Source of the DNA: Diacronema lutheri
Lineage: Eukaryota > Haptophyta > Pavlovophyceae > Pavlovales > Pavlovaceae
Reading direction: 5' to 3'
Length of the DNA: 64,000 bases
Assembly (NCBI GenBank): GCA_019448385.1
Contig: JAGTXO010000005.1
Location: 1,240,001-1,304,000, forward strand
The position numbers and the translations under genes were made by a program. Shown here one piece after another: positions 34,189 to 42,660 of the stretch. How positions within the stretch are numbered: the first letter of the stretch is position 1; each line of letters opens with the position of its first letter. The notes under the pieces were generated by a model. It saw only the letters and a list, made by a program, of their open reading frames with translations. It made no database searches and was not told the origin of the DNA.

Positions 34189-35021
34189 ATGTACCCCCAG
34201 AACGTCTCCGAGCTGCTGCCCGACGAGATCTTCGGCGACGAGCTGCTCGTCGACCGGCACTACCGCGTGCGCATCCTTCAGCGCGTCGCCCGCCGCCGCG
34301 ATGCGGCCGAGGCCAACTTTTGGCTCGACGGCGGGCCCGCCGACTCGGTCGTCGGCGCGTGCATGTGCGGCCGAATCTACGCGCTCAAGTGCATGGGCCG
34401 GCTCGTCCGCGGCGCCCGGATCCTCGCGCTGCTGCGCAAAAATGTGGCGCTCGCCACGTGCCGCGCACACCTCATGGGCCACATGCTCCAGCGCATCGTC
34501 GGCGACAGCGGCGTCGCGCGGCTGCTGCAGCTGGTTGCAGCTCGTTCGCGAGGATCACGACACGCTCAACGCCGAGCACCAGGCCTTGGAAGCACAGCAT
34601 GACACCGGCCAAGTCATGCGACGGCATGTGCGCGCGCGCCGACGCGCTCTCCAAGGACCTCGCACGGGCGCACGAGCACGCTCACAAGCTCGATGGCTAT
34701 CTGGTGTGGTGCAGCGAGCGCCTCGGTGAGAGTGACTCTTTCAACGGAGCGCTCGAGAACCTGAACACGCGGTGCAGCATGAGATGTGCTGGCTCCACGC
34801 CGAGATGTCGTCGCTCGTTGCGAGTTCGCCCGAGGCTTACGCGAACGACAGCGAGGCCACCGACTTCAAGGACCACGGCGTGTGCGTCGAGTTCGATGTC
34901 TTCAACCGCGACGGGGTCGAGGGCGCGCCCGTGCCCGCGACCGCGCCCACGAAGGCAGAGCCGGGCATCGAGTCCGAGTGCATCGCGCCCGCACAGGCAG
35001 AGCCGGGCAGCGAGTCCGAAG

Positions 35022-35054
<33 letters not shown>

Positions 35055-35310
35055 GGCAGAGCCGCGCACCGAGCCCAAGTGAGCCAACGTGCCGCCGAAC
35101 TCGCCCAAGCTCTCGTCGGTCGACAGTCAGGCCACCGAGTACAAGACCTCCTACGCGAACTCACGTGCTCGCCACCTGCAACGCCTCGAGTTTACGCACG
35201 CGTTCGAGTCTGTGCAGGCCGAGGTCGCTTAGCCAAAGCGCGCCAAGGTTCCGGCCACCGGCGCATCGAGGCGCTGGCTGCGCAACACGGCGGTGCGCAA
35301 CACCCGCAGC
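34189..35310 (+). CDS. Unrecognised coiled-coil-type protein; reading frame wanders
   Basis: An ATG at 34189 opens a frame beginning MYPQNVSELLPDEIFGDE and running about 115 residues with balanced composition. Protein-like sequence then continues in other plus frames: LVREDHDTLNAEHQALEAQH (from about 34540), ALSKDLARAHEHAHKLDGYL, and from about 34780 EMCWLHAEMSSLVASSPEAY with Pro/Glu/Ser repeats. Heptad-like spacing in the middle suggests coiled coil. No splice pair explains every change of frame, so either the gene is decaying or my model is wrong. No family was recognised and no function is proposed. Confidence 0.35.
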
Positions 35311-35734
35311 TCGGCCAACGGCAAGTAGCGCGCCGGCGCAGCGCACGGTATGCCGCGGCGAGCTCAGTCGCGAAGAGTGTCCGACTGGCCGCGCCCTCCA
35401 CGGGGTGCACGCGCACTCGGCGCGGTCCGGTCAGTCAGGGGGCCTCAGCTTGCGCGATGCCAGTTGCGAGCCCCCCCGGAATCCGCCATTCTATTCTACT
35501 AGGCGTAAATCACCCAAGCCCTTCCGGTCGCCCGCATTCCGGGGTCGGACCCGCCGTCGGCCCGGCTCGGGCCCTCCGTCCGCCGCGCCCGCTCGACCCC
35601 GAATTCTACTCCAAATCGGCCGGTCAGGAGGGTGTCTCGGTCCTAGGCTCGTCATAAGCCTCGCCCCGACCCCTCGAGCGCTCATTGGCTGGCTTTTAAC
35701 CCTTGATTGTACGACCCGGGTCGTACTCTCAGCC
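35311..35734. other. Intergenic, less GC-rich, with palindrome
   Basis: This is the downstream side of the minus-strand coiled-coil gene. It contains a perfect 18-bp palindrome and a stretch 35500-35720 of lower GC content with no coding signal. Confidence 0.5.
35709..35726. promoter_or_regulatory. Perfect 18-bp palindrome GTACGACCCGGGTCGTAC
   Basis: All 18 bases pair with their own reverse complement. A TATATA lies at 35767-35772, but it is inside the coding end of the minus-strand gene. Possible dimer-binding site; role unknown. Confidence 0.4.
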
Positions 35735-37758
35735 TTACACTGGCCGGACCAGCCCGGACCGCGCCGTATATAGACCGCCCTTGAGCGCGTCGCGCGCGGC
35801 CTGCCGCACGGCACTAATGCCGCCGGCGGCCGCGACCGCCTGCCGCTGCGCCGCGCTGAGCTGCGTCAGCTTGGGCGCGCTGCCGCCGTTTGCGCGCATG
35901 AAATCGACGACAATGCCCACCGCCGCCTCGCGCCCCGCCGCCTCGGCGGCGCGCGGCGCGCAGACGAAGGGCACCGCAGCGCTCAGCCGCTCGATGAGCG
36001 TCTCGACGGACGCGTGGCGCGCTTTGTCCGCCTCTGCGAGCTCGAGCAGCTTGCGCAGCAGCCGCAGCCGCTCGTCAATCTCTGCAGCAGACATCTCAAT
36101 CCGCGAGAAAATAGGCGGCAGCGCGTCGGCGAGCGCGCGCCGCTCGGCGTGGAGCGCGCGCGACTCGTCGGACTGGTTGTCCGCAGCGCTCGCCGCGACG
36201 GCCTCCGCATCGCGCGCGCGCATGCAAAGCCAGTGCGTCGTCTGCGCGGCGAGCGCGATCGCGTCGCGCGAGGCCGACGCGATCATCACGATCGGTACCT
36301 GCCGCCACGAGCGCTCGCCCGCAGCCGCGGCGGGCGAGTCGACGGCTGGCGCCTCGACGCTGAGCCACTCGACGGCATACTGCCCAGCATTGGGCAGTGT
36401 GCGCGTCTTGAGCGAGACGAAGAGCCCCGCGTTGACGCGCCCCGCCGCCGCGCCTCGCGAGACATCGGCTCGGAAGCGCTCAAGGTCCGTCTTGGCGTTG
36501 AGCCGCTCCTTTGCCTTTGTCTCCTGTAGCATGCGCAGTCCATCAGCGGTGCTCACGAAGCGGTCGCCCGCACCGTCGAGGTGTGACGTGTCCTCCACCG
36601 TGCACGCGAGCGCGTTCGTGATCACATCCTCCACCTCGCTCTCGCGCACCGCGCCGAGCGCCTGCGGTGGCGCGAGCGACGCGTCGCGGGCACGCGCGCG
36701 GGTACGACAGAGGGCGCGTGAGCGCGGCGCCGCGCGCGCGCGCAGTGAATGGCAGCCCCAAGGCGCAGCGAGCGCGCGGCCACGCCGCGCACCTGCGGCG
36801 AGCTGTCGTCGTGCACGAGCGGCGTGCCGCGCGCGGCGGCTTCGGCCGCATCAAGGGCCGCTCGCTCAACGGCCGCAACCGTCGCCGCCTCTGCCGCGCT
36901 CACGCGCGTTTGCAATCGGCTGTTCTCGGCCTCGAGCGCCTTGAGCGCCTGCGAGAGTGCCGCGCGCGCCGCCGCGCCTTCCGCCTGCGCGGACGCCATC
37001 GCCGCCTTGAGCCCGGCAATGACCTCGTCCGGCGCAGAGCGCGCGGCTGCAAGCGCACCGTCGAGCGCCTTGACGCGCTCCTCGTACGCGCGCATCAGCG
37101 CGGCGCGGTCCGCGCGCGCAGCCTCGGCGGCTGACTCGAGCGCGCTCACGCGCGCGCGCCACGCGTCCTCGACCGCGCCACTCGCGTGACGCGCGGCGGC
37201 GCGCGCCCCCTCGTCGACGCCTGCGAGCCGTGCCTCGAGCGAGAGCACGAGGCGCATGCGCTCGTCCTCCTGCCCGCCGATGAACTGGAGCAGCGGCGGG
37301 AGGAGCTCGAGTGCGCGCGCCGCCTCCGTCTCCGATGCTGTCGCCCACCAGTCGGGTGCCGAGAAGCCCGGCGGCACGCGCAGCACCAGGCGGCCGCTTG
37401 CGAGGTCCGCGCCCGCGCCCGCGCCCGTCCCGTCGGGTGGCACAGACAGCTCGCGCTGCTGGTAGTGGTGGATCTCCCGCCGGAGACGTCGCAGCTCCTG
37501 CTCGAGCGAAGTGCGGTCGGCGCGTGCCGCGTCGAGCTGCGCACGCAGCGCACCCTCTCCATTCTCGCCGACAGCGCTCCCTGACGCCGCGAAGCCGTTG
37601 AGCTGCGGCAGTTCCGACGTGCCGCTCGACATGCGCGCGGACGGCGCGAGGCGCCCCCAGTGCGGGCCAGCCGTGCGGACGCGCGCGCCCGTGGCGAGCG
37701 CCGCGCTTCCCGCGAGGAAGAGCCTCCCGAGCCTGCTCAGCGACGACGCGCGGTGCAT
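35735..37758 (-). CDS. Coiled-coil protein with C-terminal PD-(D/E)XK-like (DUF2130-type) domain
   Basis: Two exons, 37758-36793 and 36661-35735, with a phase-0 GT-AG intron of 131 bp, give 630 residues. The N terminus MHRASSLSRLGRLFLAGSAA is basic and hydrophobic and could be an organelle-targeting peptide. Residues about 70-320 are a long Ala/Glu/Arg coiled coil. After the splice comes EVEDVITNAL, then GAGDRFVSTADG, MLQETKAKERL and LFVSLKTRTLPN. The Asp and E-x-K pair with a following VSL strand resemble the nuclease-like domain of DUF2130-type proteins, which also carry an N-terminal coiled coil. DNA cleavage is inference. The next gene upstream (AP2) is on the same strand 147 bp away. Confidence 0.65.
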
Positions 37759-37905
37759 GGCACGCGGGCCGTCCGAGAGCGGGAGAACTTCGACGACGAA
37801 AGTGAGAAACCACGCAGCAGTCAAAGGGACTCAAAAGAGTGGCGGACTGATGACATTGACTGGGGGCCGACGCACGTTCGAGGTGGCCGGGCGCAGCAGA
37901 CCGAG

Positions 37906-38646
37906 TCACGTGATGTCGTCCGCGGCCGCAGCAGTGCTGCCCTTGTTTCGTTCCTCTTTGTGGGGCGGGGGCGCGAGGAGTCGCAGGCGCGAGTAGTCCC
38001 GAACGTGGGGGTAATTGAGCTGCGAGTCGTCGCGCCCAAGCTCGCGCGCGGCTCGGTCATAGGCGAGCGCGGCCAGCTCCTCGGTGTCGTACGTGCCGAG
38101 GTGCTTTGACCGGTTGGTCACGCGGATGCTCGCAGAGTAGCGCAGGTGGCTGCCGTCGGCGGCGGCCGGCTTGCCCCGCAGCACTTTGGCGTGCACGCCG
38201 CGCCGAAGCGCCGCCGGCGCGCCCGTGACCGTTGTCGGCGGTGCGCGCGGAAAGTTGAGTTGCCGCTCGGGCCGGCCGAGCTGGCGCGCGAGCGCGTCGT
38301 ACGCGCGCGCGGCATCCTCCTCGTGCTCGTACGAAGAATCGTCAAGCTTGCGCTTGCCGTCAATGTACATGCACACTCGCCACGGGTGCCGGCTGATCGT
38401 CGCCCAGTGGACGACGCCGCGGTACTTGCTCTTGCCGTAGCCCGACCTCTCTCTCAAAGCGGCCGCAGCGCACGCGGCCGTTGTCGCCGTTGTCGCCGGC
38501 TCGTCCGTGTTTGGCGGCTTCTGCGCGACGGCGGCGACAACGGCCGCATCGACGACCTCGCACTCCTCCCACCCGCTCCCATCGTCGGCCTCCCCATCGG
38601 CCCACGGGATGATTTCCCACCCGCATACGATCGTGGCCACCGCCAT
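37906..38646 (-). CDS. AP2/ERF-type double-domain DNA-binding protein
   Basis: A single exon of 246 residues from a clear ATG. Two AP2 domains are visible. The first runs from SKYRGVVHWA through WRVCMYIDGK to EEDAARAYDALARQLG. The second runs from RYSASIRVTNRSKHLG to EELAALAYDRAARELG. The Arg/Trp strand residues and the AYD-x-AA helix are conserved. AP2 proteins are transcription factors in plants and algae and also occur in homing endonucleases and phages; no nuclease domain is present here. The N terminus is acidic, a possible activation region. It is divergent to the next plus-strand gene over 42 bp. Confidence 0.85.
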   Translation of the reverse strand: MAVATIVCGWEIIPWADGEADDGSGWEECEVVDAAVVAAVAQKPPNTDEPATTATTAACAAAALRERSGYGKSKYRGVVHWATISRHPWRVCMYIDGKRKLDDSSYEHEEDAARAYDALARQLGRPERQLNFPRAPPTTVTGAPAALRRGVHAKVLRGKPAAADGSHLRYSASIRVTNRSKHLGTYDTEELAALAYDRAARELGRDDSQLNYPHVRDYSRLRLLAPPPHKEERNKGSTAAAADDIT

Positions 38647-38688
38647 TTTTCCCCCCGCTGTGTCTGTTTTTTTTGGGCGGCCGCGATC
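38647..38688. promoter_or_regulatory. 42-bp bidirectional promoter between AP2 gene and small plus-strand gene
   Basis: Only 42 bp separate the two divergent ATG codons. The interval holds T-rich and C-rich runs, including eight T in a row. Transcription starts must lie here or inside the opposite gene. Confidence 0.55.
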
Positions 38689-39283
38689 ATGTCAACGCAC
38701 ATGTCAGGCCTCGGCCAGTCGCGGATCGGATCCTCGCGGGGGATGATCCGCAAGAACGGCGACGTGATCGCCATCGCGTTCAAAGCGCCGGATCCGCTCA
38801 AGGACGCGCCAAAGACGCTCTCCGGCAGATCGTGCGCGCCGGCAAGGGCGCTCGCGCGGCGCGACCGGCGGTCGATGGGCTCTCGCGCAACCGCGCCAGC
38901 GCTCACTCGCCCCCTGCGGTCGTGCTCCCTTGTCTCGACGGCCACGCTCGCCCGAACGCGCGCGCAGACAAAACCAGGACACGTACCGCTGGCCGCAGTC
39001 CAAGGAGAAGAAGCCGCTCGTGCCCTACTACCCTCTCGCGGAGCGCAACCGGCTGCCGGTCAAGTTTGATGGCGAGGCCATCCCATACGCGCGCTTCTGC
39101 CAGGAGCGCAACGTGTCGCAGTGGTCGCACAGCGACCCGGCCGCGAACGACAAGACGCGCTTCCGCACGATGAACATGTGCACGTTCACCGCCGAGACGA
39201 CGCAGGGGATGCCTGTTGGCTTCACCAACCAGGGGATCGTCTCGGAGAAGACGCGCTGGCTGCACAAGCAGCTCGAGAAGTGA
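38689..39283 (+). CDS. Small conserved-looking protein, 152 residues
   Basis: Exons 38689-38831 and 38968-39283 are joined by a 136-bp GT-AG intron (phase 2), giving 152 residues. The product starts MSTHMSGLGQSRIGSSRG and is charged, without signal peptide or membrane segment. The second exon contains YPLAERNRLPVKFDG, ARFCQERNVSQW and GFTNQGIVSEKTRW, with many aromatic residues and little low complexity, which suggests real selection. I do not recognise the family. Small proteins of this look are common among axonemal components, but that is a guess from context only. Confidence 0.75.
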
Positions 39284-39460
39284 GCGGCCGAGGCGACCGC
39301 ACACCCCAGGCCCTTCACGTGGAGCGTCTGGGGAGCGCCGGTCTCTCTGCCTCCAGTCTCAGCCCGCGGGCCGCCAGCCGTCAAGCCTTCCGGATGTCAG
39401 AGTTGATCATAGACATGACTTGAGCCTTTCCTGTCCTTCAATTCAACTGTTTATGACCCG

Positions 39461-41023
39461 ATGTCACCGCGTGCGTCTCCAAGAAGGCGCCCGCTGACGG
39501 ACTTCGAGCGGCGCGTGTACGCGGCGTGCAGCCAGATCCCCGCCGGCCGCGTGTCCACGTACGGGGAGTTGGCGCGCGCGCTCGACTCGTCCGCGCGCGC
39601 AGTCGGCGGCGCTCTGCGCAAGAATCCGTTCGCGCCGGTCGTGCCTTGCCACCGCGTGGTCGCGTCCGACGGCTCGCTCGGCGGCTTTTCCGGCGTGTGG
39701 CGTGCGGGCGCGCCCGAGCTGCTTCGCAAAGAGGCGCTGCTTCGTAGCGAAGGCGTCTGTTTTGCAACCCCGGCGCGCGGCGCGCCGATGATCGCGAGCG
39801 CGCCGTGGAAGTTCACGCCGGCGGCCATCGCGACCATCCCGCCGGGCGGCGTGCTGCGCGCGCGAGCGCTCTGCGCGAAGCGCGAGCGCGACTCTGACGA
39901 GCCCACTGTCTCGCCTGCGCATGGCGACGTCGACGAGCGCACCGCCTCGTCCGAGCGTGGTGACCGTCGAGCTGCGGCTGAGGGGCATCTTGCTTGCCGC
40001 CAGCAGATTATCGGCATTGATTGGAGCGGCGCGCGCAACGCTGGCGAGCGCATCTTCCTCGCGCACGGGAGCCTCGCTCCGCTCAGCACAGCGCTGGCAT
40101 CAGCCCCGTGCGCGCCGCCGGCCGTGCACGTCCTCGTGATCGATCGCGTGGTGTCCGCCGCGGCCGCGCTGGGACCCGTCGCGCCGTTGGCGCGCTCGCT
40201 CGAGGCGGGCACGGACGCAGTCGTTCGCTTCCTCCTTTCGACGCACCAGCTTGCGGCCGCGCAGGAGGAGCTGCTCACGTGCGGCGTCGACGCGCCTCTC
40301 GGCCTCCCCGCCGCGCTCGCCGACGCCGCGCTCGGCGGTGCGCACGACGCGCGCGGCAGCGACAGCGGCGAGCGATGGCGGGATCTCGTCTCCGGCTGCG
40401 CGGCGCGTTGGCCGCACGCGGACAGTCTGCGCGAGTGGAGCCTGGCGCTCGCGGCGAGGGCACAGGCGGCGGACGACGGCTCGCCGACGGGCGCACGCGA
40501 GCCCAAGCGCGCGTGCGACGTGGCATCGCGCGCGCCCTTCGCGCCGACCAACCTGCGCCTGTACCGGCAGACGTGGGCGGCGCTCGCGCTGCTCTGCGCG
40601 CCGCTTCTCGATTCGCCCGACGGGCGCGAGGGACGCGTGGCCGTGCTTCCGATGATGCGCCCTTCCGCGGCGCGTGCGCAGCTGCGCCTGCTCGAGGCGT
40701 GTCCTGCGAGTCTGCTCAAGCGAACGGCGCTCTACGACGCGCCCTACAAGGGGACGACCGCCGCGCACGCGACTGCGCGCAAGCGCCTGGTGGCGCACGC
40801 TCGCGATGTCGGCTTTGAGCTCGTGGCCGGCGGTTCGGCGCGCGTGCGCGTGCACTGCGAACCGGCGGTCGAGGCGGTGCTGATCGGCCAGGCCTCGGGC
40901 GACGCGCTCGACGCGGTGCTCGCGGCGGCAGCCACGGCATGCAGCGTGCTGCGGCCTGGGTTCCCCGCGCCGGTGGAGGGCGCGCATGCGCTACACGCTC
41001 TTGAAGGCGCCATATACTACTAG
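39461..41023 (+). CDS. Fusion of MGMT-type DNA alkyltransferase and DUF429 (RNase H-like) domain
   Basis: A single exon of 520 residues. Residues 13-105 match the O6-alkylguanine-DNA alkyltransferase family: FERRVYAACSQIPAGRVSTY, a helix with Arg finger SARAVGGALRKNP, and the active-site PCHRV with Cys63. This enzyme removes alkyl groups from guanine by suicidal transfer. From about 182 a second domain starts IIGIDWSGARNAGER (D187), followed by VHVLVIDR and CGVDAPLGLP, as in DUF429, predicted to have an RNase H/nuclease-like fold. The N-terminal part of full-length MGMT (before the helix-turn-helix) is missing, as in many alkyltransferase-like proteins, but the reactive Cys is kept. The fusion suggests DNA or nucleotide repair; the partner's reaction is unknown. 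Confidence 0.85.
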   Translation: MSPRASPRRRPLTDFERRVYAACSQIPAGRVSTYGELARALDSSARAVGGALRKNPFAPVVPCHRVVASDGSLGGFSGVWRAGAPELLRKEALLRSEGVCFATPARGAPMIASAPWKFTPAAIATIPPGGVLRARALCAKRERDSDEPTVSPAHGDVDERTASSERGDRRAAAEGHLACRQQIIGIDWSGARNAGERIFLAHGSLAPLSTALASAPCAPPAVHVLVIDRVVSAAAALGPVAPLARSLEAGTDAVVRFLLSTHQLAAAQEELLTCGVDAPLGLPAALADAALGGAHDARGSDSGERWRDLVSGCAARWPHADSLREWSLALAARAQAADDGSPTGAREPKRACDVASRAPFAPTNLRLYRQTWAALALLCAPLLDSPDGREGRVAVLPMMRPSAARAQLRLLEACPASLLKRTALYDAPYKGTTAAHATARKRLVAHARDVGFELVAGGSARVRVHCEPAVEAVLIGQASGDALDAVLAAAATACSVLRPGFPAPVEGAHALHALEGAIYY

Positions 41024-41025
41024 TA

Positions 41026-41058
41026 GGGGGGGGGGGGGGGGGGGGGAGGGGGGGGGGG
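41026..41058. repeat. Poly-G tract (21 G, then interrupted)
   Basis: A run of 21 G begins three bases after the stop of the MGMT fusion, continuing as G-rich sequence to about 41060. It sits in the 3' UTR. Confidence 0.95.
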
Positions 41059-41136
41059 AGGACCATTCCTGGTTGTCGCGCAGCGCGCCTCCGGCCACGC
41101 GCTAGCAATGCTCTTCCCGCCGTCAAACTCGCAGTC

Positions 41137-41466
41137 CTAGTTGTCGCGCAGTTTTCCCCCTCCCAGCACGTGGAACGAGGAATGCAATATGACGTGCGTG
41201 CGATCAATCGGATCCGCGTTGAAGTGGAGCGCCCGGCTCCCGGCGTGTGTCGGGCGCGCCGAATGCGCGACGCGCTCCTTGCTCCTCTGCAGCACGAGCG
41301 CGAGCTCGCTGCCCGCGTCGTGCAGGCGCTGATTGAGCTCGGCGTAAAACGCCTCCTGGTTCCACACGAGCTGCGGGCGCGTCGTTAGGAATTCGAGCTC
41401 GAGCGATGGCGTCATCACCGGCGTCTCGGCCTCGCGCATCACCCTCACGCCCGCTGCCCCGAGCAT
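41137..41466 (-). CDS. Small hypothetical protein, 109 residues
   Basis: The frame from the ATG at 41466 encodes MLGAAGVRVMREAE, then LEFLTTRPQLVWNQEAF and ELNQRLHDAGSELALVLQRS. Composition is balanced and the middle looks helical, unlike the arginine-rich shadow frames nearby. It is divergent from panC over 76 bp. No family was recognised. It may be a real small gene or a remnant. Confidence 0.45.
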   Translation of the reverse strand: MLGAAGVRVMREAETPVMTPSLELEFLTTRPQLVWNQEAFYAELNQRLHDAGSELALVLQRSKERVAHSARPTHAGSRALHFNADPIDRTHVILHSSFHVLGGGKLRDN

Positions 41467-41542
41467 TTTTGAATCAATATTTTGGTGTTGTCCTAAAAAT
41501 AATGTCCATGTCCTTCCTTGTCCTTTTGGCAAGTGCCCAGAA
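41467..41542. promoter_or_regulatory. AT-rich 76-bp interval upstream of panC
   Basis: One of the most AT-rich spots in the host gene row (for example CAATATTTTGG and CCTAAAAATAATG). It lies directly before the panC ATG and between it and a divergent small ORF, so it is the likely promoter. Confidence 0.5.
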
Positions 41543-42490
41543 ATGACGATGTCGGCGGGCATTCGGCGCCTCGACACGGTTGGCATGCGCGCCGCGACGG
41601 CCGCGCTGGTCAGCGCGGGGACGAGGATATCGCTCGTCCCGACAATGGGCGCGCTGCACGAAGGCCACGCTTCCCTGATTCGGCGCAGCCGCGCCGACGG
41701 TCACGCGACGCTCGTCAGCGTCTTCGTCAACCCGGCGCAGTTTGGGCCGACGGAGGACTTTGGCAGGTACCCGCGCACGCACGAGGCGGATGTTGAGCTT
41801 GCGGCCAGTGCGGGCGCAGACATGGTGTGGTTTCCCGAGGTCCACGATCTCTACCCGAGCGCGAGCGTCGGCGTGGCCGGCACGCCTCGGCTGGGCGTCG
41901 CCGGGACGATGCACGTGTGCGCGGGGCCGACGGGCGAGGTGCTCTGCGGGGCGAGCCGACCGGGTTTCTTTGACGGCGTGTGCACGGTCGTGCTCAAACT
42001 CTTCAGCCTGAGCCGTGCGCACGTCGCCCACTTTGGCGAGAAGGACTGGCAGCAGCTCGTGCTGATCCGGCAGATGGCGCGCGAGTTCCATCTCGGTGTC
42101 GTCGTGCGCGGCGAGCCGATCGTGCGCGAGCCGGACGGGCTGGCGATGAGCTCGCGCAATCGTTACCTTCAGCCGGAGCAGCGCAGCACGGCGCTCGCGC
42201 TCCACAGGACCATCGAGTTCGCGCGCGCGAGGTTTGCGGCGGGCGAGCGCTCAGCAGCGCGGCTCGAGGAGGCGCTGCTCGGCGCGTGGCGCGCGGAGGA
42301 ATCGGCCGCACCGCGCGCGCTCCGCCTTGACTACCTCTCGCTACGCGAGCCAGACACGCTCATGCCCGCCGAGCAGCTCGCGCCCGCCACGCGGCTCGTG
42401 CTTGCCGCGTACCTGGGCGACGTGCGCCTCATCGACAACGCCCCGCTGGGCGGAGGCTCTACGTCAGCGTCAGAGGGTGGGGGCGCCTGA
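41543..42490 (+). CDS. panC: Pantothenate synthetase (pantoate--beta-alanine ligase)
   Basis: This enzyme joins pantoate and beta-alanine with ATP to make pantothenate, the precursor of coenzyme A. The single exon of 315 residues covers the whole family: PTMGALHEGHASLI (ATP-binding HIGH-like motif), VSVFVNPAQFGP, FGRYPRTHEAD, the VCTVVLKLFSL and FGEKDWQQL segments, and the KMSKS-like MSSRNRYLQPEQR. All binding motifs are intact and the length is normal. There is no obvious targeting peptide, so it is probably cytosolic. The N-terminal MTM gives two possible starts; the first is used. Confidence 0.95.
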   Translation: MTMSAGIRRLDTVGMRAATAALVSAGTRISLVPTMGALHEGHASLIRRSRADGHATLVSVFVNPAQFGPTEDFGRYPRTHEADVELAASAGADMVWFPEVHDLYPSASVGVAGTPRLGVAGTMHVCAGPTGEVLCGASRPGFFDGVCTVVLKLFSLSRAHVAHFGEKDWQQLVLIRQMAREFHLGVVVRGEPIVREPDGLAMSSRNRYLQPEQRSTALALHRTIEFARARFAAGERSAARLEEALLGAWRAEESAAPRALRLDYLSLREPDTLMPAEQLAPATRLVLAAYLGDVRLIDNAPLGGGSTSASEGGGA

Positions 42491-42660
42491 GTCGTGGCGT
42501 GGCGTCGCCGGACGCGCGCGGCTGGGCGAGCAGGCTTGAACCCGGGGTCCGCGTGCGTCGCAGACTCGCAGTCCTGCAGGCTGCAGTCCTGACTCCTGAT
42601 CGGACGGCCGTTTCGGACGGTGATGGTGGAGGTGGACAGCCCGCTCCGTGGACGTTACAC

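Noticed and set aside
35767-35772. TATATA as a core promoter
   Set aside because: It lies inside the last codons of the minus-strand coiled-coil gene (GLYTARS) and no plus-strand gene starts after it.
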